The notes under the pieces were generated by a model that did no database searches, was not told the DNA's origin, and saw nothing but the letters and a program-made list of their open reading frames with translations. From Pseudomonadota bacterium (GTDB taxonomy: Bacteria; Pseudomonadota; Alphaproteobacteria; Acetobacterales; Acetobacteraceae), in NCBI GenBank assembly GCA_021805565.1, contig JAJZFA010000013.1, positions 186,001-250,000 on the forward strand: a stretch of DNA of 64,000 nt, in the 5' to 3' direction. Positions 1-8,597 of this stretch are shown here, one piece after another. Within the stretch, counting starts at the first letter, position 1. The number at the start of each line of letters is the position of its first letter. The position numbers were made by a program, and so were the translations under genes.

Positions 1-1017
1 CTGTTCCGCGATCAGGGCATCGACGTGCAAATCGTCATCGAACCCTCGTGGGCGAATATCGCCGATAAACTGACATATGGGCTGCTGGACGCGGCGGTCA
101 TGCTGCCGCCGCTGGCCCTGGCTGCCTGTGCCGGATTGCGCGGCCCGAAGGCGCGAATGGTGGTGCCGATGTCGCTCAGCCGGGGCGGCAACGCCATTGT
201 GGTCAGCAACGCGATCGCCGCCAGCCTGGCCGATGGCGACCCGCGTCCCAGGCCGCGACTGCTGAACTGGCTGCGGTCGCAACCGACCCGCCCGCGTTTC
301 GCGGTAGTGCACGCGTTCTCGACCCATAATCTGCTGCTGCGATACTGGCTGGCATCGGGCGGCGCGGATCCCGATCGCGACATCGAAACCGTTGTGATCC
401 CTCCGGAAACCGTGGTCGCCGCACTGGCCGAGGGCAGCATCGCCGGATTTTGCGCCGGCGCACCCTGGGGAGACGTCGCGGAGCGGGAAGCCGCCGGTCG
501 GGTGCTGATCGGCACGTCGGCGATCTGGCCGTTCCACCCGGAGAAATGCCTTTGCTTTCATGAAGGTTGGGCCAACGCCAACCCGAGGTCGCTGCATCGC
601 TTGCTGCGTGCGGTGCTGCTGGCCCAAATCCGCTGCGACCTGCCCGAAGAAGCGCCGGCGATCGCCGCGCTTTTAGCCGATCCGGATGGGTTGCGGCTGC
701 CGGTGGACTCCAGCCTGGCAGCATTGCCCGGCGGATCGGGGATTGAATCGATCCGGTTCCATACGCGCGAGGCGTGGTTTCCGGCGCACGCGCATGCGGT
801 CTGGTTCCTGGGTCAGATGGTACGATGGGGCTGGCTGGACGGCCGGACCGACCTGAACGGCTTGGCGGCGGCGGTTTACCGGCCGGATTTGCTTGCCCCG
901 GCCGTGGAACGGGAGGGCGTTTACCCTGCCGCTGGCTTGCCCGCGCTTGAAGGGACCGCGATGCTGCCATTGCCTGGAGACGATGCATTTTCTTCAAACG
1001 GCCGCGATCGGCGTTAG
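1..1017 (+). CDS. nasS: NasS-like nitrate sensor / NrtA-family binding protein (5' end outside window)
   Basis: The reading frame is open from the first base and ends at a TAG at 1015-1017, so only the 3' portion of the gene is present. The product resembles CmpA/NrtA nitrate-binding proteins, but no ABC permease or ATPase genes follow it. It lies directly upstream of a nitrate assimilation operon. In alphaproteobacteria this position is usually held by NasS, the cytoplasmic sensor that holds the RNA-binding antiterminator NasT in check when nitrate is absent. The N-terminus, which would show whether there is a signal peptide, is outside the window. NasT would be expected beside it, off the left edge. 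NasS rather than NrtA is therefore an inference from context and from the leader described at 1168-1288. Confidence 0.72.
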   Translation: MFRDQGIDVQIVIEPSWANIADKLTYGLLDAAVMLPPLALAACAGLRGPKARMVVPMSLSRGGNAIVVSNAIAASLADGDPRPRPRLLNWLRSQPTRPRFAVVHAFSTHNLLLRYWLASGGADPDRDIETVVIPPETVVAALAEGSIAGFCAGAPWGDVAEREAAGRVLIGTSAIWPFHPEKCLCFHEGWANANPRSLHRLLRAVLLAQIRCDLPEEAPAIAALLADPDGLRLPVDSSLAALPGGSGIESIRFHTREAWFPAHAHAVWFLGQMVRWGWLDGRTDLNGLAAAVYRPDLLAPAVEREGVYPAAGLPALEGTAMLPLPGDDAFSSNGRDRR

Positions 1018-1141
1018 TGGAGACCAAATATTGAACATAAAATGCCCAAATTGAATTATTTCGGTCAAAAATTGTCTGTTTTTTATTCAATCTGTCCTGG
1101 CCGATTAGATTAAATTGTAATCATATCATCGATCCGCCACT

Positions 1142-1157
1142 TGGCATCGATCTTGCT
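1142..1157 (+). promoter_or_regulatory. Sigma-54 (-24/-12) promoter of the nitrate operon
   Basis: The sequence TGGCATCGATCTTGCT matches the sigma-54 consensus TGGCAC-N5-TTGCW with one mismatch. GG is at 1143-1144 and GC at 1155-1156, giving the required 12-bp spacing. It lies in an AT-rich gap after nasS and predicts a transcript start near 1168. Nitrogen control through NtrC would fit a nitrate assimilation operon; no clear NtrC site was identified by eye. Confidence 0.7.
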
Positions 1158-1192
1158 GCATGTGCTCATAGAGTTTCTGGACTCCGCGGCGC

Positions 1193-1270
1193 AGCCCAAC
1201 GATGGACTAGCACCGATCCCGAAGCGCCCGCGCTTCACGCAATCGACCGGCATGCCAACGACGGCTTGCC
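1193..1270 (+). promoter_or_regulatory. Leader RNA with two ANTAR-type hexaloop hairpins (NasT target)
   Basis: Two short hairpins carry six-base loops with A at position 1 and G at position 4, the signature recognised by ANTAR antiterminators such as NasT/NasR. The first has loop AACGAT (1198-1203) closed by AGCCC/GGACT with one mismatch. The second has loop AACGAC (1257-1262) closed by GCC/GGC and GGCA/TGCC around a T-T mismatch. A separate perfect hairpin GAAGCG-CCCG-CGCTTC (1221-1236) sits between them. The leader would be about 120 nt from the predicted sigma-54 start to the ATG at 1289. No U-run follows the second hairpin, so the mode of termination is unclear. Confidence 0.6.
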
Positions 1271-1288
1271 TCCGCGAGTGATCCGATA

Positions 1289-2497
1289 ATGCACAAGGGC
1301 TTCCTCAAGGCCGGTCATCTGCCGACCCTCTTTGCGTCCTTCCTCTATTTCGATCTCAGCTTCATGGTCTGGGTCCTGCTCGGTCCGCTCGGTGTGGCCA
1401 TCGCCAGGGCGCTGCATCTCGACCCAGCCCATAAAGGTTTGATGGTCGCGACACCGGTCCTCGCCGGAGCGGCCCTGCGAGTCGTGCTCGGGTTGCTGGT
1501 CGATCGGTTCAAGGCCCGGCGCGTCGGCATCGGGGCGCAAATCGTCGTCATCGTCGGACTTCTGACAGCCTGGGCGATCGGGATCGACAGTTTTCCCGCC
1601 ACCCTGTTGCTGGGCTGCGTGCTGGGCCTTGCCGGCGCGTCGTTCGCGGTGGCGCTGCCGCTGGCATCGGCCTGGTATCCCCCCGAATATCAAGGCACCG
1701 CGCTGGGCATCGCCGGGGCCGGCAATTCAGGCACCGTTCTGGCGGCTTTGTTCGCGCCCACCCTGGCCATCGCGTTCGGCTGGCAGAACGTCATCGGACT
1801 GGCGGCAATCCCGCTGACTGTTGTGCTGGCCATCTTCTTTTGGGTGGCCAAGGACAGCCCCAGCACGCCGGCACCCAAGCCGCTTGCCGCATACTTCGCC
1901 TTGCTCAGGATCGGCGATTGCTGGTGGTTCATGTTTTTCTACAGCGTGACCTTCGGCGGATTCGTCGGCCTGGCGTCATCGCTGACCATCTACTTCAACG
2001 ATGCCTACGGCCTGTCGCCGGTGGTGGCAGGATATTGCACGGCGGCGGTGGTCTTCGCCGGGTCGATGGTGCGGCCGCTGGGCGGCGCGGTCGCCGACCG
2101 GGTCGGCGGCGTGCGCGCGCTGGCCGTTCTGTATGCAGTCGCCGCGTGCGCGTTTGCTGCCATCGCCACCGGCCTGCCGACGATCTACATGGCAATGCCC
2201 GTCTTCATTATCGGCATGCTGGCATTAGGCATGGGCAACGGTTCGGTGTTCCAACTGGTGCCGCAACGATTCCGCCGGGAAATCGGCGTCATGACCGGAC
2301 TGGTCGGCATGAGCGGCGGCGTCGGCGGGTTCTACCTGGCGTCCAGCCTCGGCTACGCGAAGCAGATCACCGGCAGCTACGGTCCCGGATTCCTGGTCTT
2401 CGCCATTCTGGCGGCCATCGCCCTGGCCAGCGTCAGCGGCGTGCGCCGCCGCTGGCGCACCACCTGGGGCGAACTCTACGGCGCGGCTCGGGTTTAA
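1289..2497 (+). CDS. narK: MFS nitrate/nitrite transporter (NarK/NasA type)
   Basis: This 402-residue protein is a polytopic major facilitator with about 12 membrane segments. It has the two glycine-rich nitrate signatures of the nitrate/nitrite porter family: GAGNSG at about residue 147, and a second block with GMSGGVGGFY at about residue 340. It would bring nitrate into the cytoplasm for the reductases encoded downstream. No good ribosome binding site precedes the ATG at 1289, but the frame begins there after the structured leader. nirB follows after a 13-bp gap. Its position as first gene after the sigma-54 promoter makes it part of the assimilatory operon rather than a respiratory narK. 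Confidence 0.88.
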   Translation: MHKGFLKAGHLPTLFASFLYFDLSFMVWVLLGPLGVAIARALHLDPAHKGLMVATPVLAGAALRVVLGLLVDRFKARRVGIGAQIVVIVGLLTAWAIGIDSFPATLLLGCVLGLAGASFAVALPLASAWYPPEYQGTALGIAGAGNSGTVLAALFAPTLAIAFGWQNVIGLAAIPLTVVLAIFFWVAKDSPSTPAPKPLAAYFALLRIGDCWWFMFFYSVTFGGFVGLASSLTIYFNDAYGLSPVVAGYCTAAVVFAGSMVRPLGGAVADRVGGVRALAVLYAVAACAFAAIATGLPTIYMAMPVFIIGMLALGMGNGSVFQLVPQRFRREIGVMTGLVGMSGGVGGFYLASSLGYAKQITGSYGPGFLVFAILAAIALASVSGVRRRWRTTWGELYGAARV

Positions 2498-2510
2498 GGA
2501 GAATAGTGTC

Positions 2511-4952
2511 ATGAACAGTATCGCCCCCCGCCGCACCCGCCTTGTCCTGATCGGCAACGGTATGGCCGGTGTCCGCGCCCTGGAGGAAATCCTCAGCCGC
2601 GCACCGCACGATTTTTCCATTACCGTGTTCGGCGCCGAACCGCACGGCAACTACAACCGCATCATGCTGTCGCCCGTGCTGGCGGGCGAAAAGACCTTCG
2701 ACGCGATTACCACCCATCCGCTGGCGTGGTACAAAGAGAACGATATCGAACTGATCGCCGGGGAACCCGTGGTGGGCATCGACCGCGAAGCCCGGACGGT
2801 AACCGGCGCGCTGGGCACCACCCGGCGATACGACGTGCTGCTGCTGGCCACCGGGTCCAACCCGGTGATCATTCCGCTGCCCGGACATAAACTTCCGGGC
2901 GTCATCGGCTTTCGCGATATCGCCGATGTCGAAACGATGATGGCGGCGAGCCAGTCGGGCAAACATGCCGTCGTCATCGGCGGCGGCTTGCTCGGCCTGG
3001 AAGCCGCGAACGGCCTGGCACGGAACGGCATGGACACCACCGTGCTGCACATCATGCCAACGTTGATGGAGCGCCAACTCGATCCTGTGTCCGCCGGTTT
3101 GCTGAAGGCGGATCTGGGCCGCCGCGGCATCAAGGTAATCACCGAGGCCAACACCAAGGCGATCCTGGGCACCGAACGGGTCGAAGGCGTAACACTGGCC
3201 GACGGCACGCATCTGCCGGCCGATATCGTGGTGATGGCGGCGGGTATCCGTCCGAATATCGCGCTCGCCAAGGCGGCCGGTCTGGACTGCGGACGCGGCA
3301 TCCAGGTGAACGACGGAATGCTGACCTCCGATCCGGCCATCTATGCCGTGGGTGAGTGCGTGGAGCATCGCGGCGCTCTGTTCGGCTTGGTCGCACCGCT
3401 TTACGAAATGGCGAAAATCGTTGCCGACCGCGTAACCGGGACGGCAAACAGCGACTATGTGCCGGCGGTGACCGGAACACGGCTGAAAGTTACCGGTATC
3501 GATATGTTCTCGGCCGGCGATTTCATGGGAGACGACAACACCGACGACGTGGTGTTCCGCGATGCCGCGCGCGGTGTGCACAAGAAGCTGGTGATTCGCG
3601 ACGACAAGCTGATCGGCGCTGTGTTGTATGGCGAGGCCGCCGACAGCGCGTGGTATTTCGACCATATCCGTAACGGAACCGATATTTCCGCACTGCGCGA
3701 TACGCTTGTGTTCGGGCCGTCCGCCGGCACCGGCGGCGACGCGCCCGGGGTGGAGGCATTGCCCGACACGGCGGAAATCTGCGGCTGCAACGGCGTCAGC
3801 AAGGGCACCATTCTGGCGGCGATCGGCAAGCACCAACTGAAGACGGTCGATCAGGTGCGCTCGCGCACCAAGGCGTCGGCCTCGTGCGGAAGCTGCACCT
3901 GCCAGGTGGAAAACCTGCTGGCCTATGCCCTTGGCGGGGACTACGACGCGACGCCGAAGGTCAAATCGGTCTGCAAATGCACCTCCGCCGGACACGATGC
4001 GGTACGCAGGGCAATCCTGGACCAAAAGCTGAAAACCATACCGGCGGTGATGCGGGCGATGGGCTGGACATCGCGGGACGGCTGCGCGAGCTGCCGCCCG
4101 GCGCTGAATTACTATCTGCTGTGCGCATGGCCGAGCGAGTATGAGGACGATTCGAGGTCGAGGTTTGTGAATGAGCGGATGCACGCCAACATCCAGAAGG
4201 ACGGCACGTATTCCGTCGTGCCGCGCATGTGGGGCGGCGTGACATCGGCGGCCGAATTGCGGGCGATCGCCGATGTGGTCGATAAGCACGCCATTCCGAC
4301 CGTAAAGGTTACCGGCGGGCAGCGGATCGATCTGCTGGGTGTGCGTAAGGACCAGTTGCCGGACGTTTGGCGGGATTTGAACGCGGCGGGCATGGTGTCC
4401 GGCCATGCCTACGGCAAGGCGCTGCGGACAGTGAAGACGTGCGTCGGGTCCGAATGGTGCCGGTTCGGCACGCAGGATTCCACTGCGATGGGGATCGCCC
4501 TGGAACGGATGACCTGGGGATCGTGGACGCCGCACAAGTTCAAGATGGCGGTGTCGGGGTGCCCGCGGAATTGCGCGGAATCCACCATCAAGGATTTCGG
4601 TGTCATCGCCACGGACAGCGGATGGGATCTGTATGTCGCTGGCAATGGCGGCATCAAGGTGCGGGTCACCGATCTGCTGGCGAAAGTCACGACCGAGGAT
4701 GAAGTGTTGGAATACGCCGCCGCGTTCATGCAGGTTTACCGGGAGGAGGCGTGGTATCTGGAGCGCACCGCGCCATGGGTGGAACGGGTCGGCATCGAAC
4801 ATGTCCGGACGGCCCTGAGCGACCCGGCCGGACGCAGGGCGTTGCGCGACCGGTTTATGGAAAGCCAGCGTTTCGCCCAAACCGATCCGTGGGCGGATCG
4901 GGCAGGGGGGGCCGATGCGCATGAGTTCCAGGCCCTGGCAACGGTGGAATAA
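2511..4952 (+). CDS. nirB: Nitrite reductase [NAD(P)H] large subunit NirB
   Basis: The 813-residue product is a full-length siroheme nitrite reductase that reduces nitrite to ammonium in the cytoplasm. It has an N-terminal FAD/NAD(P)H-binding module starting near LIGNGMAG, then two BFD-like iron-sulfur segments. The first has CGC and CGSC at about residues 422-465, the second CKC and CASC at about 490-530. The C-terminal half carries the siroheme/[4Fe-4S] ligands, a C-x5-C pair in CVGSEWC and a C-x3-C pair in SGCPRNC. AAGGAG lies about 10 bases upstream of the ATG. nirD starts 5 bp after its stop. Confidence 0.96.
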   Translation: MNSIAPRRTRLVLIGNGMAGVRALEEILSRAPHDFSITVFGAEPHGNYNRIMLSPVLAGEKTFDAITTHPLAWYKENDIELIAGEPVVGIDREARTVTGALGTTRRYDVLLLATGSNPVIIPLPGHKLPGVIGFRDIADVETMMAASQSGKHAVVIGGGLLGLEAANGLARNGMDTTVLHIMPTLMERQLDPVSAGLLKADLGRRGIKVITEANTKAILGTERVEGVTLADGTHLPADIVVMAAGIRPNIALAKAAGLDCGRGIQVNDGMLTSDPAIYAVGECVEHRGALFGLVAPLYEMAKIVADRVTGTANSDYVPAVTGTRLKVTGIDMFSAGDFMGDDNTDDVVFRDAARGVHKKLVIRDDKLIGAVLYGEAADSAWYFDHIRNGTDISALRDTLVFGPSAGTGGDAPGVEALPDTAEICGCNGVSKGTILAAIGKHQLKTVDQVRSRTKASASCGSCTCQVENLLAYALGGDYDATPKVKSVCKCTSAGHDAVRRAILDQKLKTIPAVMRAMGWTSRDGCASCRPALNYYLLCAWPSEYEDDSRSRFVNERMHANIQKDGTYSVVPRMWGGVTSAAELRAIADVVDKHAIPTVKVTGGQRIDLLGVRKDQLPDVWRDLNAAGMVSGHAYGKALRTVKTCVGSEWCRFGTQDSTAMGIALERMTWGSWTPHKFKMAVSGCPRNCAESTIKDFGVIATDSGWDLYVAGNGGIKVRVTDLLAKVTTEDEVLEYAAAFMQVYREEAWYLERTAPWVERVGIEHVRTALSDPAGRRALRDRFMESQRFAQTDPWADRAGGADAHEFQALATVE

Positions 4953-4957
4953 AGGGC

Positions 4958-5287
4958 ATGGACGGGACTATTTCCGTGTGGATGGATGTCGGACGGCTGG
5001 ACGATATTCCCCGGATGGGGTCGCGCGTCGTCGCGACTCCGGCCACCGATATCGCGTTGTTCCGGACCGCGGACGACCGCGTGTTCGCGCTGCATGACAC
5101 GTGTCCTCACAAGGCGGGCAAGCTGTCGCAAGGCATCGTGCATGGCGAGTCGGTGACGTGCCCGCTGCATAGCTGGGTGATCGGGCTCGCCGACGGGCAG
5201 GCGCACGAGCCGGATGAGGGCTGTACGCGTACGGTTGCGGTGCGGCTGGAAGATGGGCGCATCCTGCTGGCGGTGGGGTCGGCATGA
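4958..5287 (+). CDS. nirD: Nitrite reductase small subunit NirD, with Rieske ligands
   Basis: This 109-residue Rieske-fold protein is the partner of NirB. The canonical Rieske [2Fe-2S] ligand motifs are intact: C-x-H in CPH near residue 48 and C-x2-H in CPLH near residue 68. Enterobacterial NirD keeps the fold but lacks these ligands, so this form probably carries a cluster, as in NirD proteins closer to ferredoxin-type dioxygenase subunits. The gene overlaps the nitrate reductase start by four bases (ATGA at 5284-5287), which implies translational coupling. Confidence 0.92.
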   Translation: MDGTISVWMDVGRLDDIPRMGSRVVATPATDIALFRTADDRVFALHDTCPHKAGKLSQGIVHGESVTCPLHSWVIGLADGQAHEPDEGCTRTVAVRLEDGRILLAVGSA

Positions 5288-8028
5288 CCGAACCGGTTCA
5301 TACCGCCTGTCCGTATTGCGGTGTTGGCTGCGGGGTGGTGGTGCAACCGGACGAAACCATCAAGGCGGACCCGTTGCATCCGTCCAACCGGGGCCGGCTG
5401 TGTTCCAAGGGGGCTGCGCTGGCGGCGACGCTGGACGACAGTACCCGGCTGACCGTGCCGACGGTGTTCGGCCGGGAAGCGGACTGGGATGACGCGCTGC
5501 GGCTGGTCGCCGATCGCTTCCGCGAGACCATCGCGGCGCATGGGCCGGACAGCGTGGCGTTTTACGTGTCAGGCCAGTGCCTGACGGAAGATTATTACGT
5601 CGCCAACAAACTCATGAAGGGTTTCATCGGCAGCGCCAATATCGATACGAATTCGCGGCTGTGCATGGCGTCTTCGGTCGCCGGCCATGTGCGGGCGTTC
5701 GGCGAGGATGTGGTGCCGGGCGTGTATGAGGACTGGGACGAAGCCGATCTTGTCGTTCTGGTCGGCAGCAACACCGCGTGGTGCCACCCGGTGCTGCACC
5801 AGCGGTTGCAGGCTGCGCGTTCGGCGCATGGAACGAAGGTGGTGGTGCTCGACCCGCGCCGCACGGCGACGGCGGAAACGGCGGACCTGCATATACCGCT
5901 GGCACCCGGCAGCGATGTGGCGCTGTTCAACGGATTGCTGTCGTATCTATACCGCACCGGCAAGGTCGATGCCGCCTGGATCGACCGGCATGCCAGCGGG
6001 TTCGCGGATGCGCTGGAGGCCGCCTCGGCGGTGACGGTGGAAGATAGGCTGTGCCTGGCTGGAGAGTTTGCGTTGGGGCAGCGTCCGGTGGGCAGTCCTT
6101 CGCTTGTCGCGAAGGGCCGTTCGCCGGCCGGGATGGAGACGACGATCGAGACGGTGGCCGCCGAATGCGGCGTCGATCCCGAAGTGCTAGAAACCTTCTT
6201 CGACATGTTCGCGAAGACCGAACGGGTGATGACGGTGTATTCGCAGGGGGTCAATCAGTCATCGAGCGGCACCGATAAAGTCAATGCCATCGTCAACTGC
6301 CATCTGGCGACCGGGCGGATCGGCCGGCCCGGAGCGGGGCCGTTTTCAGTCACCGGACAGCCGAATGCGATGGGCGGGCGCGAGGTGGGCGGCCTGGCCA
6401 ATCAGCTCGCGGCGCATATGCGGTTCGGCGATGCGGCCGACCGGGCGGCGCTGCGGGCCTTCTGGAAGGCGCCCGCGCTGGCGGAAACACCGGGACTGAA
6501 AGCAGTCGAACTGTTCGATGCGGTGCTGGACGGGCGTATCAAGGCGATCTGGATCGTGGCTACCAATCCAGCCGCCAGCATGCCGCGGGCGGGCCGTGTA
6601 AGGGAAGCATTGGCCGCCTGTCCGTTCGTCGTGGTGTCGGATTGCTGGCCGACCGACACGTCCGCCCTGGCACATGTAGTACTCCCGGCGGCGGGGTGGG
6701 GCGAGAAAGACGGGACGGTCACGAATTCGGAACGGCGGATTTCGCGCCAGCGGGCGTTCCGGCGGCCACCCGGCCAGGCGCGTCCCGATTGGCGCCAATT
6801 CGCCGAGGTTGGGCGGCTCATGGGCTGGGCCGATGCCTTCGCATGGCAGACGCCAGCCGCTGTCTTCCGCGAACATGCGGCGTTGTCGGGCCATGCGAAT
6901 GACGGGCGGCGGGTGTTCGATATCAGTGCGATGGCCGATGTGGATGAGGCCGGATACGCCGCGATGCAGCCATTCCGGTGGCCGTTGCCGGCCGGGTCGT
7001 CCAGCGAGGGGGGGCGGTTGTTCGCCAAGGGCGGCTTTCCCACAAGCGACGGGCGAGCGCGTTTTGTGCCGACGCCGTATCGGCCGCTGCCGCGGACAGG
7101 ACTGCTGCTGAACACCGGGCGGATCCGCGATCAGTGGCACACGATGACGCGCACCGGACTGTCGCCGGCCTTGATGAGCCATACGCCGGAACCGATGCTG
7201 GCGATGCATCCGGCCGACGCGGCGGCGGCCGGGATTGTCCAGGGCGCACTGACGCGGCTGACGACGGCCGAGGGCAATGTGCTTCTGCGGGCCGAATTGC
7301 GCCACACCCAACGGCATGGGGAGGTGTTCGCGCCGATGCACTGGACGGACCTGTTCGCCTCTACAGGGCCGGTCGGACGGGTGGTAAGCGCGGCGGTGGA
7401 CCCGATTTCAGGGCAGCCGGACCTGAAGGCGACCGCGGCGACGGCCGAACCCGTCACGGTGTATTTTCACGGGTTGCTGCTGCGCCGGACAGGCGGGGCA
7501 TTGTCCGATATCTGCCATTGGGTCCGGGTGCCGGTCACCGAGGGCCAGATGTACCGGCTGGCCGGTTTGCGGCCGCTGCCGGTGGGCGGGGAACTGACCC
7601 GTTTCGCCTCGGCGTTGCTCGATCTGCCGGCGGGGACCGAGTGGCTGGAGGTGTCGGACAAGCGGCGCGGCGTGCTGCGGGTGGCCGCGGTGTCCGACGG
7701 CGCGTTGGAGGCCTGTCTGTTCCTGGCCGCGGATGCGTCCGGGCTGCCGAATGAGGCGGCGTTGATTCCGATGCTGGGGGCGCCTGTCCCGGATGCGACG
7801 CGGACGAAACTTCTGGCCGGCCGGATGTACGATGCAACGGCGGCCGAGGGACCGAAAGTGTGCGCCTGTTTTGGCGTGACCCGCGATGCTGTTCGCCACG
7901 CGGTGGCCACACACCATCTGGCTTCGGTGCAGCAGATCGGCGTGCTGTTGCGGGCGGGCACGAACTGCGGGTCCTGCATTCCCGAACTGGAGGAAATCGT
8001 GCGGGATGTGCGAATGCCGGCCGGCTGA
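5284..8028 (+). CDS. nasA: Assimilatory nitrate reductase catalytic subunit with C-terminal [2Fe-2S] domain
   Basis: The 914-residue protein is a molybdopterin (bis-MGD) oxidoreductase that reduces nitrate to nitrite. The N-terminus has the [4Fe-4S] ligands CPYCGVGC followed by LCSKG, with the lysine used in electron transfer. The molybdopterin domains and the MopB dinucleotide-binding domain (to about residue 730) follow. The last roughly 60 residues form a BFD-like [2Fe-2S] domain with CAC and CGSC. NasA proteins with this tail accept electrons from an NADH-dependent partner or ferredoxin; no separate electron-transfer subunit is encoded here. It is the last clear gene of the operon. Confidence 0.94.
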   Translation: MTEPVHTACPYCGVGCGVVVQPDETIKADPLHPSNRGRLCSKGAALAATLDDSTRLTVPTVFGREADWDDALRLVADRFRETIAAHGPDSVAFYVSGQCLTEDYYVANKLMKGFIGSANIDTNSRLCMASSVAGHVRAFGEDVVPGVYEDWDEADLVVLVGSNTAWCHPVLHQRLQAARSAHGTKVVVLDPRRTATAETADLHIPLAPGSDVALFNGLLSYLYRTGKVDAAWIDRHASGFADALEAASAVTVEDRLCLAGEFALGQRPVGSPSLVAKGRSPAGMETTIETVAAECGVDPEVLETFFDMFAKTERVMTVYSQGVNQSSSGTDKVNAIVNCHLATGRIGRPGAGPFSVTGQPNAMGGREVGGLANQLAAHMRFGDAADRAALRAFWKAPALAETPGLKAVELFDAVLDGRIKAIWIVATNPAASMPRAGRVREALAACPFVVVSDCWPTDTSALAHVVLPAAGWGEKDGTVTNSERRISRQRAFRRPPGQARPDWRQFAEVGRLMGWADAFAWQTPAAVFREHAALSGHANDGRRVFDISAMADVDEAGYAAMQPFRWPLPAGSSSEGGRLFAKGGFPTSDGRARFVPTPYRPLPRTGLLLNTGRIRDQWHTMTRTGLSPALMSHTPEPMLAMHPADAAAAGIVQGALTRLTTAEGNVLLRAELRHTQRHGEVFAPMHWTDLFASTGPVGRVVSAAVDPISGQPDLKATAATAEPVTVYFHGLLLRRTGGALSDICHWVRVPVTEGQMYRLAGLRPLPVGGELTRFASALLDLPAGTEWLEVSDKRRGVLRVAAVSDGALEACLFLAADASGLPNEAALIPMLGAPVPDATRTKLLAGRMYDATAAEGPKVCACFGVTRDAVRHAVATHHLASVQQIGVLLRAGTNCGSCIPELEEIVRDVRMPAG

Positions 8029-8077
8029 CCGGCGGGCGGGTGGTTCCGGTGGCCGTTCCGTCGCGCTATAAGGCCGC

Positions 8078-8434
8078 ATGGATCGTCTTTGGATCGGATT
8101 AGGGGGGCTGGCCGGGTTCGGTGCGGTGGCGATGGCGGCGTTCGTGGCGCATGGCCTGGGCGATGCGGTCGCCATCCGGATCGTGAGCAGCGGCGTGCAG
8201 ATGCAGGGATGGCACGCGCTGGCATTGTTCGGGGTGGGTTTGTGGGCGCCGCGTGGCGGATGGCTGGCGCATGCGGCGGGCGCCGCATTTGCGACCGGCC
8301 TGATCTTGTTTTGCGGGGCGGTCTATTCTGTGGGTGTGACCGGCATTTCCTGGGGCGTTCTGGCACCGGCCGGGGGTATGTTGTTGATGCTGGGGTGGCT
8401 GCTGCTTGCGGCGTCCGCCCTGCGGTCCCGCTGA
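8078..8434 (+). CDS. DUF423 small membrane protein
   Basis: The 118-residue hydrophobic protein has four predicted membrane segments and the DUF423 (YgdD-like) pattern: an N-terminal GLGGLAGFGAVAMAAFVAHG helix followed by conserved QMQGWHALAL. Its function is unknown. It starts 50 bp after the nitrate reductase stop, so it may be read through from that operon. Its stop codon lies in the first unit of an 18-bp tandem repeat. Confidence 0.85.
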   Translation: MDRLWIGLGGLAGFGAVAMAAFVAHGLGDAVAIRIVSSGVQMQGWHALALFGVGLWAPRGGWLAHAAGAAFATGLILFCGAVYSVGVTGISWGVLAPAGGMLLMLGWLLLAASALRSR

Positions 8435-8477
8435 TTTGTGGGGTCCCGCTGATTTGTGGGGTCCCGCTGATTCGCGC
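8426..8477 (+). repeat. 18-bp tandem repeat, about 2.8 copies
   Basis: The unit TCCCGCTGATTTGTGGGG starts at 8426, 8444 and 8462; the third copy decays after TCCCGCTGATT. The first unit contains the stop codon of the DUF423 gene (TGA 8432-8434). The unit has no obvious dyad symmetry. Confidence 0.9.
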
Positions 8478-8597
8478 CTCTGACGGCAAGATCGGGACGC
8501 AATCGCGGCACGGTCCGGAAACCCACGCAAGCCAGATCCGGTCACCGTCCGGATTCCGCCCCATTGGGGACCGAACCCGGCGATGACCGGAACCGAT

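Noticed and set aside
1221-1236. GAAGCG-CCCG-CGCTTC hairpin as a terminator in the nitrate leader
   Set aside because: Short stem with no following U-run; it is described as part of the leader only.
2433-4922. An 829-codon minus-strand frame opposite nirB
   Set aside because: It is the antisense shadow of a GC-rich coding gene; composition is His/Arg/Gln-rich and nirB on the other strand is certain.
8426-8477. Possible CRISPR-like repeat
   Set aside because: Units are contiguous 18-bp tandem copies with no spacers and no cas genes.
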